Below, in pieces: positions 47,901-60,066 of a stretch of DNA of 64,000 nt. The DNA is taken from assembly GCF_041260155.1 (NCBI RefSeq), contig NC_091946.1:35121620-35185619 (forward strand). Direction: 5' to 3'. The notes beneath the pieces are model-generated. The model was given only the letters and a program-made list of their open reading frames with translations, had not been told where the DNA came from and did not search any database. Numbering within the stretch: position 1 is the first letter of the stretch; each line of letters opens with the position of its first letter. A program made the translations under genes and the position numbers. This DNA is from Ptychodera flava. Taxonomy: Eukaryota > Hemichordata > Enteropneusta > Ptychoderidae.

Positions 47901-50900
47901 TGCTGAGGATGAAGATGCCAAAGACAGGGAGGATGGGGAAGCAGAAGATGGAGAAGACGAGGTTGGACAAGCAGGCAGCAATGATGAGGAAGATGAAGAG
48001 GTCAAAGTTTCTAGGAAACGAACCCTTGATAGCAGTGATGATAGCGGAGATGAAAGTGATGAGGAAAAGTAAGTAGTGAGGATTATGATCAATGTAGAGG
48101 ATATTTCTTGTGGTAAGATACAAGTGTACAGCCACATTGGTCCTGTGCTGTAACACATCCTTAGTTTATGGTCATTGATAACAGTGACATTTGTTTGATA
48201 TGTAGTGGAGAAAGACTGATTGTTGTGGCGTTCTGTATTTATACAGATAGATTTTGTATATCTCTGTATAATCAGTTATGACATTGTTATTGATACGACT
48301 GCATGCATGGCTAGTAACTCATCATCATGTTACCTGCTACAGAATACAGTGATGTACAATACAATATGCAAGAGACTGGGTGAAAAAAAACTTTTCTTGT
48401 AAATCTTTGCAAATACAAAAAAATAGTTTGACTGCATAGGTATTGATTATGTATTCTGCACTATTTGTCAGTGTCAAAACCACCACATACAGTTAGAATC
48501 CTTTACAGGATCATTAAAGTGTCAGTAGCTGTAACTTTTGATGATTATGTTCACTATTATGAGGTTATTACAAAAATACCGCAAAGGATGCACAATTACA
48601 TTGGCGCAGCGTATTGCCAACGCAAAGCGGAGGGCGATGCACCGCGCCAACGTCCGAGTGCATCCTTTAGGGTATTTTCGTAATAACCTTATTATTATAC
48701 ATCTTAAATTCCTGACTTGGGCATCAAATGTCAGAGTAGTGACCGTTTTCGTGCAATGTCAACATTTTTCTTCCGATTTTATCGCGCCAGTGTGGAACGC
48801 TATCTTGGAGCGCTTCTACAAACTTTGGAGTGTGTGCAGTACACACACACGTACGTACAGAGCGCGCGCGAGACTTGTTCTGGCACTCATCCAAGGGGTC
48901 CCTTGAAACCATTCTACAGTGAACGTGCAGATACAGCCGCAGGGGGTGGGGTGCCTTGAAACCGTACGTGTTACGGAACGGGCGTTTCGTACGGCTTTTT
49001 TAGCGCACGCAAAATCTTTTGTTCTCGATGGTAGATGTATAATAATTTCATTTTGTATGTCAATTGCAAGTTCTTGTTCTACTCCCTAAAACCATGTTCA
49101 ACCACCAGCTATTTAGTCCGTCAACACAGCATTTTTATGTGTAAAGTGAACTTGTTTACATTTGAACTCTTCACCAGCATAGAATTCTCTTATTAACAAT
49201 AACAATGCTCTCTACACTTGTACAGGCTGAGTTGACAAGCTGAACACTGTATCTCAACATGCTTTAGGAAATAGAACAAGAAACTGTAGTTGACATTAAA
49301 AAGGTGAAAAATTCTTCAAAAGGTACAAAACTACTGGATCTTAAAATTGTTCTTTGAACTTCGAATTCTGTGAAAGATTGAATGAAATAAGAACAATCAC
49401 AGTCAGTAAAATCTGTATTTTGATTTAATTGGACATCAAACACAAAATTGCTTCTTTTCTCAGGTCAGAGGTCGGTGAATTGATTGCTGATATTTTTGGA
49501 TCAAGTGATGAAGAAGAAGAGTTTGAAGTAAGCTAACTTTGAGTAAAATTTACATCTGGGAAACATTTTATGCCAAATTTATACTTTTCTATTTTGTAAG
49601 CTGTTGTCAACTGTCACCCTATGGTAATCAATATTTGCTTCCCAAACTTCTTATTTTTGAGCGAGACACATGTCTTCATATAAAGGTCTCCTAGCTATTT
49701 CTCATCATAAAGGGTGGAATGTTTTCTTACAAGCCCTTGTCAAAGGAACATCTCTGTTGTGATCATTAACACAGTTCCTTTACTTCATTCAATAATATTG
49801 TGATTTTTGAAAGAAATATTATGTCAGGTATGTATCTAATGAATGAAACAATTAAATAATCCCATTGGTATTGGTATTTGCACAAAATATTGTTGACTTT
49901 CAGTGATTGAAGTTTGGAAACAAAAAAGCTAAATCTTTGTTAGTAGCTTCCAAGTGCACATGGTCTTGAGCTAACTGTAGTTTTCATAGAGATACGCAAA
50001 TGTGAAACATTCAGTGTGTTCACATTGTCTTCACCCATACACTCTCCTTTTCTCTATCACCAGGGTTTTGATGCAGCAGATCTTGAAAGCACAGCAAAAA
50101 GGAAGAAATCAGGTTAGTCATAGAATTTAGAAATTGTCTCTTACCTTCTGCGTAATTTAGCAGCAGTCTCATGATATAGTTGTGTCTACAAACAGGTTGA
50201 AAACCAATCTACTGAAATCATTGTAATTTTTACCTGGTTGCTTAATTAAGGAAGTAAGTAAAGAAAAAGGAAATTGATTATTAAGTAACTCATTTGAATG
50301 TTGAAATAATTGTGTACACTAAAAGTGTGAGTCTTTGTTCCCATTTGTCTTTGTGAAAGTCCAATTTTTCTGCCAAATATATTTTGATAGTGATAAAGAT
50401 TGTAGGCAAATGTGAGAATGTCCTTGTAACTCCAAAAGGAGAGTTATAACAGAAGTGAAAAACTGTAATTAAAATGAAATGACAGAATTGTAAAAAGTGA
50501 AATATAATCCATTTGATCCTATTTTCTTTCAGCAATGATTTCATCGGATGAAGATGACGACCTTGGTCTCCAAGAAGAGAAAGAGGAGGCAGAAGGAGAG
50601 GGGGAGGATGAAAGTGCTGCCATGGAAACAGAGCAAACAGAGGCACCAGCAACTGCTGCAGAAGGGGAGTATGACTCTGATGAAGGCGACGAGGAGCTTA
50701 GAAAACAGTCAAGAAACAATGAGTATGTATTTATTATTCTGTGATTGCAGGATTTCTGTGAATGCCTTCATTGGTTTTATGGAAAGCAAACTCACATTGA
50801 CTTCAGCCCTAGTCAGCAGGTCATATGTCCAAGCATTAGTGATAATTGTCAAATCATGTACATACATGTAGCAACCAGTGTTAGCTCTAAGTTGCTCTTG

Positions 50901-53900
50901 CAATATGTTGTAAAACACTTGAAAGCCCAATTAGGCTTATGTTTTTGTATTTTTTTCAATAAGATGGTTTGAAATTGAAAGCAGGTTGTGTAAAATGCTT
51001 ACCAAAGTGTGACCACAGAATGTTTCCAAGCATTGATAACAAACATACAGCAAAAATTTAAAAAGAAAATAATTTATGACTGTCAAGTCATATCTGGCTG
51101 CTGCAAGCAAGTACACAAAAACTGTGAATAAATTAATCAATCAAATCCATCATCTTGTATTGAAATAGTGACCTTCAAAGACAATGTGGCATAATAACAG
51201 GAATTAAAAACATTTCTCTTAGGAGTGGATGGTATTTTGTGTAAGTGAAAAATGTGTTTACTTTGTTGCTGTAAGCTTTGGCAGAGTTTAGCAGAGTGGA
51301 GATTTTTAAAAATATGGTAGCAATGTTATACTCAGTACGTACTCGTGCTCAGTAATGTAGAGCTTCAGAACTTGGAAAAATTCTGTATGAATGTCATAAG
51401 GCCGATGTCTTTGTACTTCCACTTCCATAGGGATTTTGTGTCCGACTTTGATCTCATGATGGCCAGGAAGAAACAGGAGAATAAAGCCAGGAGAAGGCGG
51501 CGGCGAGGTGATGACATCATCAACGATAATGATGACATCATTGTTGCCATGGTGAACCAGATGAAAGAAGCTGCCAAAGTAAGTTACTTGCATATGTGTT
51601 TCCACAAAGATCACTTTCCACCTGGTCAGCTTTGTTGTTGTTTATTGAAGAAATATTTTGCAGCAGAGTGAATTTGTGCACATTGAAAAGTTTTATAGAT
51701 CTGGTGAAAAGAACTAAGATTAAATATCAGAACAGGATGAGAGGAAAATATAAGTTGAAAATAAATACAAATCATGCAAATGTGCCAAAAAAACTGATGT
51801 ACTATAGTTGTTTATTCTCTTCAGAATAGTGCTGAATTTAATTGCAAGGAAACCTTTCATTAGATTCCCGCGAAACATTATGCTACTACACGTTTATATG
51901 TATATTTATATTTATGGGATAGGGAACACTGATGTTTATTGGTTATGGTTTGTAAATAATGCATGGAATTTTTGTTTTCTTTCTATTACAGAAAGACAAA
52001 GAATTGAATAAATCAGGGAAAGCAGCTGTAAATAAACTTAAAATGTTGCCTTTAGTTTTGTCACAATTAAAAAAGTAAGTAAAAACATATTTAAGGCATT
52101 CAAGTTTCTCATAAATAATTGAGAAGTTTATATATAAAATGTAACCTGTCTAAACCAAACCCTGTCTAAACTGGAAACCTGTCTAAACTCAACCCTATGT
52201 TAAAAGGACCTCTACAAACAAAACATCTCTCCAGACCGAACAATTTTCTCAGTCCCTGAAGGGTTCACTTTAGACTGTAATTTTAAATCTGATATCATTT
52301 GACATTGTCAGAAGCTTAACAGATAGGACAGGCTAGTAAAGACCAGATACCTTGTAACTTTTCTTTTATTTTTGTGAGATTTAATTCTCAAAAGCCATAT
52401 GTTAGATGTAAGCTATATGATTTATCAACAGTATCAAAATGACAATACAATGGACATAACTCGCCATGTTTGGTAATGTCTGGCAAAACTTTTGTAACAG
52501 TTAACTTTTAATGCTGTCTATGGGGACACGAGGCCAAAAATTACTTACCAAATATGTCAACAGTGACCGATTCAAAAGTGTTTACTTTGTTGTGAAAGAA
52601 AACTCTATCAATGCTTGCATCTCTGATTTGCATTATGTTGCAGACATCTACTATAATCATAACATCCAACAACATGGACCAGCAACGTCACTTATCACAG
52701 AAATAGTAACAATATTAGCAAAGCATAGCCATTGTGTGTATGTGAATTTTGATCCAACTCAAAAGTACTTTCATTAACCATTTGTACATGTTACCAGTTC
52801 CTTCTGCATTATCAGGAAGAAAAACTTAGTAAATTATCATTTCTGAAACAGCTTTTCAGGATTACATATCAGTGATATGTGTCTCTCACACGTTGTTTGT
52901 GTATTATCTTTCAGACAAGATTTACATGTAGCATTCATAGATTGTGGTATTTTAGCCGCCATACGTGAGTGGCTATCACCACTGCCAGACAGAAGTCTAC
53001 CACATCTTAGAATCAGAGAAGGTCTTCTGAGAACACTCAGAGAGGTCAGTATACTCATTCATGCCTTATAAGGCAAAATGTAGACTACAGTGTATCTTCA
53101 TGTCAAATTCTATATTAATTATTATCCAGTAGTCTGACTGTTTACAGCTTAGACCATGGATGATATTTAAAGAGCTCAAGTTCATAGACAATTAGCCAGT
53201 TTCATAACCTCTGCATTATTTTTTCGGTGCCGTGAATCCACCAGTTTGACTGTACATTCTAAATCTGCCAACAGTATCCACTGAATTAAGTCCTGAATTG
53301 CCTCAGACCCCTGCAAGCCAAAGTATTTATATGTTCTCATGGTAAAATGTTGAATGTTGATAATACATACCACCCGCTGTCACTGTGTCATTGTGAAAGC
53401 TGATTCCTTGTTTCTAATCGTAAACTGTTTAATTTTGCATATGACATACCACCCACAGTGGTCATGTTATGTCAATGCAATCGTATTCGGGATCAACAGA
53501 AATGTTACGGGGTTCTCACAACATAAAAGGTATACTGTCACCTATTGCCTTAGTTACCATGGAAAGAGAAAATCTAACCAATCACAGATTTTAAGCGGGT
53601 GGCAGCTTTTTAAAAACAGCGCCCTCACATGGGCATTTTGAATACAAGGAACGCCCATTTGGGCATATTTAAATCACAGGTGACTGTATACCATTAACCT
53701 ATGTACCCCAAACACTGATGCAAAATACCAGGATGTTTGTTCATGAAGGGGTCATTCATGACAATAGTGTCCTTCCTCTTGAGACATTTTTCTGACTTCA
53801 GTAAGAAATTTTGTTGTCAGACAATTATGATTACACGTAAGCTATACATGTGTTGTTAAATAATGCTACATCAGCAATATCCTCTATACTCAGTAATTCC

Positions 53901-53908
53901 ATCATTTC

Positions 53909-53942
<34 letters not shown>

Positions 53943-56900
53943 CCATCTCTGTCAATATCCTTTCTGCCAGTATTCATTTTGTTTGCTCAGAATAAGTTGG
54001 CATATATGTTTCTGGGTATTTGATATACAGCTGCCTGCAGTTGATTCACACACACTGAAAACCAGTGGTATAGGAAGAGCTGTCATGTTTCTCTATAAAC
54101 ATCCAAAAGAATTACGAGTACATCGAGAATTAGCAGGAAAACTTATCAGTAAGTATTACCTCACCGTTCACCCCTTTTTGCATGAATGGATTCACCCTTG
54201 TCAGTATTGAAATAAAGGAATAGACCAAGGCAAGGCGGTGAACAGGTAGATATGAGTAAAACATTTAGTTTGACTGAATGTTAAAATTTGTCATCCCTCA
54301 TTTGGTGCAATATTTTTAGTCCTCTTGAGGAAGACAGGAAAGGTTTCAAATACTGTGGTGCTGATATTTTGTTTTATCATCCAGATGAATGGTCCAGGCC
54401 AATTTTCGGTGTTGAAGCAAATTTCAAATCCATGACGAAAGAAGAAAGAGAGGCCAGGGACTATGCACAGATGCCAAAGAGGAGGAGACTCAGGTAAGGC
54501 TGGACAAGTTTTAAAAGAACTGAGCTAGATTTCATGAAGTTTTTGTGTATCAAGGAAATAGGACAAGACTGTTTTGATCATCATGACAATAAATAGAAAA
54601 TTTATCAGTGATGATTTCCTCTCTTGCAGAAAAAAGGGATTGGGATTTATAGATATTTAACCCTTTCACCCCAAGTTCCCTGTATACAGGTCCAACTTTA
54701 CCATAGAAAACAATGGATTTGGGACAAACCATGGTGGTGAAAGGGTTAAAACTAGTAGCCGTTTCTTGTTATGTTGCCAAAGTATGTTTAGATACACAGT
54801 ATTCAGCTTGTCAACTCAGTCTGTACGTCTGTAGGCTGGTTTGTTAATATTGACAAGTGAATTCTTGTCTGTATGGACCAGAATGCAAATGTAAACTATA
54901 ATGTATTCTACATGTACACACTAAATACTAGGTGTTTCAACAAGGTTTTGGGAGTAGAACAAGAACTTGCTATTGACATACACAACAAAAATTGTGAAAA
55001 AAATCAAATGTTAAAGCTACTTACCAATGAAATTGTTTCATTGGTTTTGAACACTGTACTAACTGATAATGTTCCATCTTTCTGCTACTAGCTCTGACAC
55101 GGACAACACAAAACCAAAAACAATAGAGGGCGCATTCCAAGGTGAACAGAAGTAAGTTTCTATTTATATTGTTGTGCACATTGTGGACATGATAATGTTT
55201 CCGGATAATATCAAACAAAAATTTTCAGACATCGCTGAACACAAAATATTCTGGCCTAACCACCAGTGCATTTTTCACCTAAAGTAGTGTGCTCTGTTTT
55301 TTTTTCATTTTTTTAAAACTTTGTATTTCAGTGACAAAGGTCCATATTTGGCCCGGCAATTTTCCAGCAGATTTCACATCACCTACAGTTTCAGTTGTAT
55401 AATCCTAATTTTCTTCATAAATACACACATGTTTTGATCACCCATACATAAAAGCCACCACCTCGGTTAATAATCGTTGGAGGAGAGTTTGAATTTCAAT
55501 GTGCGGTTTGTATTTTTTTTCCTTTTTCAGAGCTCTCAGACCGGGAGACAAAGGCTGGATAGGCCGTGCTAGGGTACCAATGCCATCAACAAAAGATTAT
55601 GTCGTCAGACCAAAATGGAATGTTTCTGCAGATACTGAGTATGAGAGGGTAAGTGGATGTAGAATAGTAGGGGAAATCTGGTTGGCTGATATTGAATAGT
55701 ACAGGAAATGTGATTTGCTGTACCAATTGACACTTGTCAATAAGTGGCAATGATATTTGACACACATAGTACTTACCTTGAACACAAACTTAGCTCAAAC
55801 TTTGACCATACTTAAACCATTCTCATTTACAATCAACATTAAAATCAGGGCCCACCTTGTAAAGTCCTAAATAAGACAAACAAATTACCTAAAATTTACC
55901 GATATTTGAAATTCAAAATGGCTGTTTTAGTCTACCGTTTTTTTATTAGGGGAAAATGATAAAACACTTTTTGTACTTGGATTTCACAGTCTATTATAGT
56001 GTTATGAATGCAACACAGCTAGTTGTGCTTATGTGGAACTCTAAAACCACATTGTAGGGTAGCTTATACCACCTTTATTTCCACTATAACAATTCATACA
56101 AGCTCTGGACAAATCAAGTAAAACAGGCAGATGTTGAATGAACGTGATGGTATCTTGAATAACTTTTAAAAGATTTCTTGTCAATATTAACTGCACTTTT
56201 TGACATAGTTAAATTCACAATGATATTCTCATTGTCAGAATTTGAAAATGAATCAGAAACAGAAGCTAACGTTGCATTTTGAATATCAAGTTATCAGTCA
56301 AAGCTAAAAAGACTTACTCTACTCTTTTATCAAACTTCGTTTTTGTTAGCTCACATTTGGTTTTACCAATGTGAGTTTATCGTATAGGCTGAAGTCGATG
56401 GCGTCTGTATGTATGTGTGTATGTATGTATGTATGTATGTATGTATGTACAGTATGTCCGTCAACATCAAAAACACGCAAACCGCTGCACGTTTCAGCTT
56501 GGTATTTGGTGTGTGGATGCATCCTGGGCTATAGATGGGATTTTGTTCAAATGAAGTCTGCATTGCCAAAATTATGCAAATGAGCTTACAAAATGTGAAA
56601 ATGGTTAAGAATTAATAACTCAAGAACCGCTTTTTTGATTGCTTTGAAAATTTGTGTGCAAGTACCTTAGGTTAACCTTGTACAGTTTTATGAATATTGT
56701 GAAGATATCCTTAATTTTGTATTTTTGCTGAATTTTTTTGTGATTTTTCTCATTTTCAGTAAAAATTCTTCTTCTCTGAAACCGCCGGCCCAATCACTCT
56801 CAAATTTGGGTTGTCTCTTTGCAAGGGTGTTACTCTTCTAATTTGTTGAAATTATGACAAAATTGGGAAAATTACTATTTTTGTGCAATTTTGTCATTTT

Positions 56901-58091
56901 TGGTCAAAAAATCTTAGACAGTGTTTCCTTTTTAAAACCCTGGACAGACAGCTTTCATATTTCGTACACAGACGTACAGAGATGACAATAGTTAGATATG
57001 TGGAAATTGTCCTGAATATAAAAAATTGTATTTTTAAGACAATATTGTCATTTTGGTCAAGAAAACTTTATCTCAACATTACTTGTTTGATAGCTTTGTA
57101 ATTTGGTATAAAGTCCCTTGTTTGATAGCTTTGTAATTTGGTATAAAGTCCCGAAAGATGTTATTAGATAAATTTTCTGCTCAAAGTGTTGGAAAACCCC
57201 AAAATTTGTATATTTTAGGTACTTTTCTCAGTTTGTGACCTTAAATGACCTATACTTACCCAGGATATGTTGTGAGACAATTTTGAAGGCTGTGAACATA
57301 ATTTTGTCATATTTGATACCAATTTGTAGGAAAATTTGATCCAGAAAACAAAGCTGAGGTGATTTTTTTCATTTTGGACCAATTTTTGCAACTTTATTAT
57401 GTAAGACATACAAAAACTGATGAGAAATTTGGATCCAGGATAATTCCAGATGTTGTAATCACCACCCACAGTGGAAGGCATTTCACTATCTGTAACTAAC
57501 TTAAGTGCTGTTTACATTAGAATGATAACACTCATGGCATGACTTAAAAATCTCCAAGGTTGTAAATGTACTTCCTGTCATTTGGTCTTATGTAATACCA
57601 AGGGATGGAACATTTGATATGCAGAAGGGGGTAGGGTTTTTTAGAAGATCAATGATGTAGCATTACTTTTTTACCAGATCCCTTGTGCATTTTTTGCCCA
57701 ATCCCACCTTTTCTTTTTATCAAGCCTTCTCTGTTTTTCGTTGTTGACATTTGCTTATGTATTTAGGATCTGCTTCTCCCATTGCTATAGAAGTTGATAT
57801 GCATGTTCCTAAAGATGACATCCAGTACCTAAGTTGGAGACCTTAATTGCTTTTGTCATTCCTGTTTTCCTGGTTTAAATATTTCTCGAATGGACCAATT
57901 CAAACCGAATGTGAGCACATAGTGTCCTTGACGGTATTTTTTGTGTTTGTTTTCTTTTTCAGTCATCAAAGAAACAACTGAGTCGGTATGACAAACACAT
58001 GAGAAAGTTCAAAGAAAAGCAAAGCAGGAGCAAAAACAAAAATCAGCGGGCAGTGAACATTAGCATTGAAGGAAGAAAAATGTCTCTGTAA
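44942..58091 (+). CDS. IWS1: IWS1 transcription-elongation factor, 15 coding exons
   Basis: IWS1 partners SPT6 on elongating RNA polymerase II and links it to mRNA processing, export and H3K36 methylation. Coding exons: 44942-44969, 46135-46247, 46373-47434, 47861-48068, 49464-49527, 50064-50112, 50533-50722, 51431-51578, 51992-52074, 52915-53044, 54031-54148, 54385-54493, 55092-55151, 55531-55648, 57963-58091. All introns are GT-AG and phases join cleanly. The total is 2609 nt, one short of a frame; repairing an apparent one-base loss near 46553 gives 869 residues (human about 819). Residues 1-480 are Asp/Glu/Ser-rich. The motif DEEEEFEGF lies near 486-494. The TFIIS N-terminal-type helical domain is about 622-750 ([38 protein letters not shown]). 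The conserved tail has [19 protein letters not shown] and ends SIEGRKMSL. Confidence 0.96.
44970..46134 (+). other. IWS1 intron 1
   Basis: Begins GTAAGAAC and ends TTCTTTTTCAG. No gene or mobile element recognised inside. Confidence 0.85.
46373..47434 (+). other. IWS1 exon 3: large acidic exon with an apparent one-base frameshift
   Basis: This 1062-nt exon encodes over 350 residues, mostly Glu, Asp, Ser and Gly, in loose repeats of the type SGDEE or GSDDE. The frame entered from exon 2 runs [13 protein letters not shown] and on to TAGDEAV, then turns basic after about 46553 with no acidic repeats. The +1-related frame starting near 46561 ([14 protein letters not shown]) continues the acidic pattern to the donor at 47434 and is the only one in phase with exon 4. 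A G missing from GTGG at about 46552-46555 would explain it: sequencing error or a real mutation. The long minus-strand open frame opposite is an antisense artefact. Confidence 0.85.
48519..49340. mobile_element. TTAA-flanked MITE copy C, enlarged by insertions
   Basis: Left end AGTGTCAGTAGCTGTAACTT follows TTAA (48515-48518). The right end ...CTACTGGATC precedes TTAA (49341-49344). Inner landmarks shared with copies A and B include TAACAATAACAATG, GTACAGGCTGAGTTGACAAGC and ACTGTAGTTGA. It exceeds the usual 348 bp because a hairpin (48559-48691) and further sequence to about 49060 lie inside. Confidence 0.7.
48559..48691. mobile_element. 133-bp palindromic MITE nested in copy C
   Basis: Ends AGGTTATTACAAAAATACC and GGTATTTTCGTAATAACCT, with further pairing through AAAGGATGCAC. 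It lies inside an IWS1 intron within another MITE. The hexamer TATTAT occurs near both sides, so a short TSD is possible but not exact. Confidence 0.82.
53045..54030 (+). other. IWS1 intron 10 with (GA)n microsatellite and a possible MITE
   Basis: Begins GTCAGTAT and ends TTGATATACAG. (GA)15 lies at 53911-53940. Inverted words ACCACCCGCTGTCA near 53370 and AGCGGGTGGCAGC near 53594 suggest a decayed element. Confidence 0.75.
54770..55030 (+). repeat. Truncated copy of the AGCTGTAACTTTT MITE family
   Basis: In IWS1 intron 12. Landmarks AGTATTCAGCTTGTCAACTC, GTTAATATTGACAAGT and GTAGAACAAGAACTTGCTATTGACA align with copy C. Termini are lost. Confidence 0.6.
55649..57962 (+). other. IWS1 intron 14, longest intron, mostly dispersed repeats
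   Basis: Begins GTAAGTGG and ends TTTTCTTTTTCAG. It contains a partial GGTAGAATRCGCCTCG-family repeat (about 55795-55930), a TATG microsatellite, a repeat block about 56340-57490 and a 35-bp tandem duplication. No extra exon was needed to keep the frame. Confidence 0.85.
56340..57490 (+). repeat. Dispersed repeat block with (TATG)n and 35-bp duplication
   Basis: A phrase of the type GCTCACATTTGGTTTTACCAATGTGAG (palindromic, about 56349-56375) is followed by (TATG)n at 56407-56450, then loosely repetitive TTTTGTCATTTTGGTCAA-type sequence. A perfect 35-bp unit beginning TTGTTTGATAGCTTTGTAAT is doubled at 57083-57117 and 57118-57152. Confidence 0.65.
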
Positions 58092-59375
58092 CTGTGCCAT
58101 GATATCACTGGTGAAAGGTGTGGATGACCTTGGATGTACATTTTGCATTGATTCTCATTTTGATCATCATGTTCCATCAGTGCGACATGGAATCTACAAT
58201 TCCAATCCCTGAACCTTTTTGTATTAAAGAAGTCTTTTTTCCATTCGGACATGGCTATGATGGAAGCAGATGGCCGTTGAAAAAGTATCAAGTACGGGAG
58301 ACCAATTTGTGGATAATCCATAGCTACACTTACTCGGAAAATGAGACTTACAGCTCCCATGCCACCACAGCATTTTGACTCATCAGCGACGTTTTCCATG
58401 TAGCCAGCGTGCACCTGGTTCAGTCATCAGTTGTTGCCTTTTTGAACCAATCACCTCGTCCGCCTGTGATGACAATGGCATGTTGGCATTGTGTTTGGAC
58501 CAATCAAACGAAAGTTTATTCCTAAATGGTTTTCTGTGTCAAAAAAGTGCCACTTTACGTAAGGAAGTGTCAATATATTTTACAAAAAGCAGCTTGCAAA
58601 CACTTAAGTAACTGTTTTACTCATAAGGAACAGAATTTATACATTTCCAGTGTTTTATATGATTTTATGCATTTGATTAGGGTAAATTTAACATACCAGC
58701 CTTCACAGATACATGGATGTGACTGCCATCAATTTTAATGTACGTAAAAACAGCCATTCTTTAAAAGAGATGCAATTGCTGAGGAAATATGAGCAGTACA
58801 AATACAAAGCATGACAGAATTTAAAAATTCATTTCACCATTTCATTTTCGTGTATTGCTTATCATACAAGCAACATGTTACGACAGAACTTTTGTGAGCA
58901 TGCACACAGATGTACAGTGTAAAGGCAATCTGCTGTGTATATGTACAGACAACCCCAGACCACAATCACCCTTTCGGGAGGGGTGGGGGTTTGTAGTACC
59001 ATAAACAGCTCTGCTTGAAAAAATGAAATGGCCGTATTTTATATGAGCAGTGCTTACCACACTCACCCAATAATTACCCTGGAATCCAACAAATTATCAT
59101 GTTATACGTCTTTCAAAGTTTGCTTCGACCCTTTTCAACTTTGCTTCTTCTGATGTTGTCATGCCAACCTTTTGTAGTATGTTTTATGAAGTGAGGAAAT
59201 GTATTATTTTATTTTATGTTTGTGCCTTTTTTTAGTTTCTTCGGCTAGGCCATTCCATTATCGGGACAGGGGGTAATGTGCCTTTTTGATCAATAAAAGG
59301 CTGACTAATATGAATTTCAGTTTATCAAAAAATGTTTGTCTTAGGTAAATAAAGTTGTTTTAAGAAAATGAAACT
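58092..59375 (+). other. IWS1 3' UTR with two polyadenylation signals
   Basis: Sequence after the IWS1 stop. AATAAA occurs at 59292-59297 and 59348-59353, so transcripts probably end near 59310 and 59370. Open frames within it have no family features. Confidence 0.7.
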
Positions 59376-59964
59376 GGAGGTAGAAGATTTATTAATGTGA
59401 TGTGTTTGTGTAATAATGTGCAAGGACGCCAAATTTGCTAGTTTCTCATTACAGACGGCGAATCAGTGTCTGCGTTTGATTTGCGCCACAAGCAGTAAGC
59501 TTCAAGCAACCTGCGGTAGCTCTTTGCTTTTAGCTCACAGCTCAAATCAAGCAAGTTCATAGTGCGACTTGTTCTCTTCTTGCACTGACTGGGGTTACAA
59601 TCAAAGCTAAAAAGTAGGAAGTGAATATTGATGTATATAAAGAGGGCTATGGTCAGGGGATCAGTACTACGGCAGCAATAACAAAGAGATAAATTATCCA
59701 GACTGGGGATTCGATTTACAAATATCACAGTGATCTATTTCCAAATTTTTGTTTGAAATTGCACGTATACCTCCTGTTCAGACAGAGTGTGAGAGCGAGG
59801 CTTTAGTGCACCAAAAAGATATCACTGAGAAATAGACTGGTCGCAGACACAATGAACACATTAATGTTCAGAAATATAGAAGCACATGAAATAGAGTGAT
59901 ACTGAGATAAAGTGTTTTTTGGTCTTCTAAGAAAGACAAGAACTTTGAATTGAGGCTGAAAACT
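59376..59964. other. Intergenic spacer
   Basis: Between the IWS1 3' end and a MITE. Nothing recognised. Confidence 0.45.
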
Positions 59965-60066
59965 TAGTCTGGTTTCCTGACCCGTTTTCTACAGTAGAGG
60001 GCGTGGGGAAAAATGGGCCCATCTCAACGCCCTCTTCCGTAGAAAACGGGTCAGGGAACCAGACTA
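59965..60066. mobile_element. 102-bp hairpin MITE with perfect 10-bp TSD
   Basis: Ends TAGTCTGGTTTCCTGACCCG and complement; arms pair for about 40 bp. The TSD GCTGAAAACT is identical at 59955-59964 and 60067-60076, a length typical of Mutator-like elements. The perfect TSD suggests a recent insertion. Confidence 0.92.

Larger units (their letters stand above)
48069..49463 (+). other. IWS1 intron 4, filled by a nested MITE
   Basis: Begins GTAAGTAG and ends CTTCTTTTCTCAG. Most of it is the MITE at 48519-49340. Confidence 0.85.
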
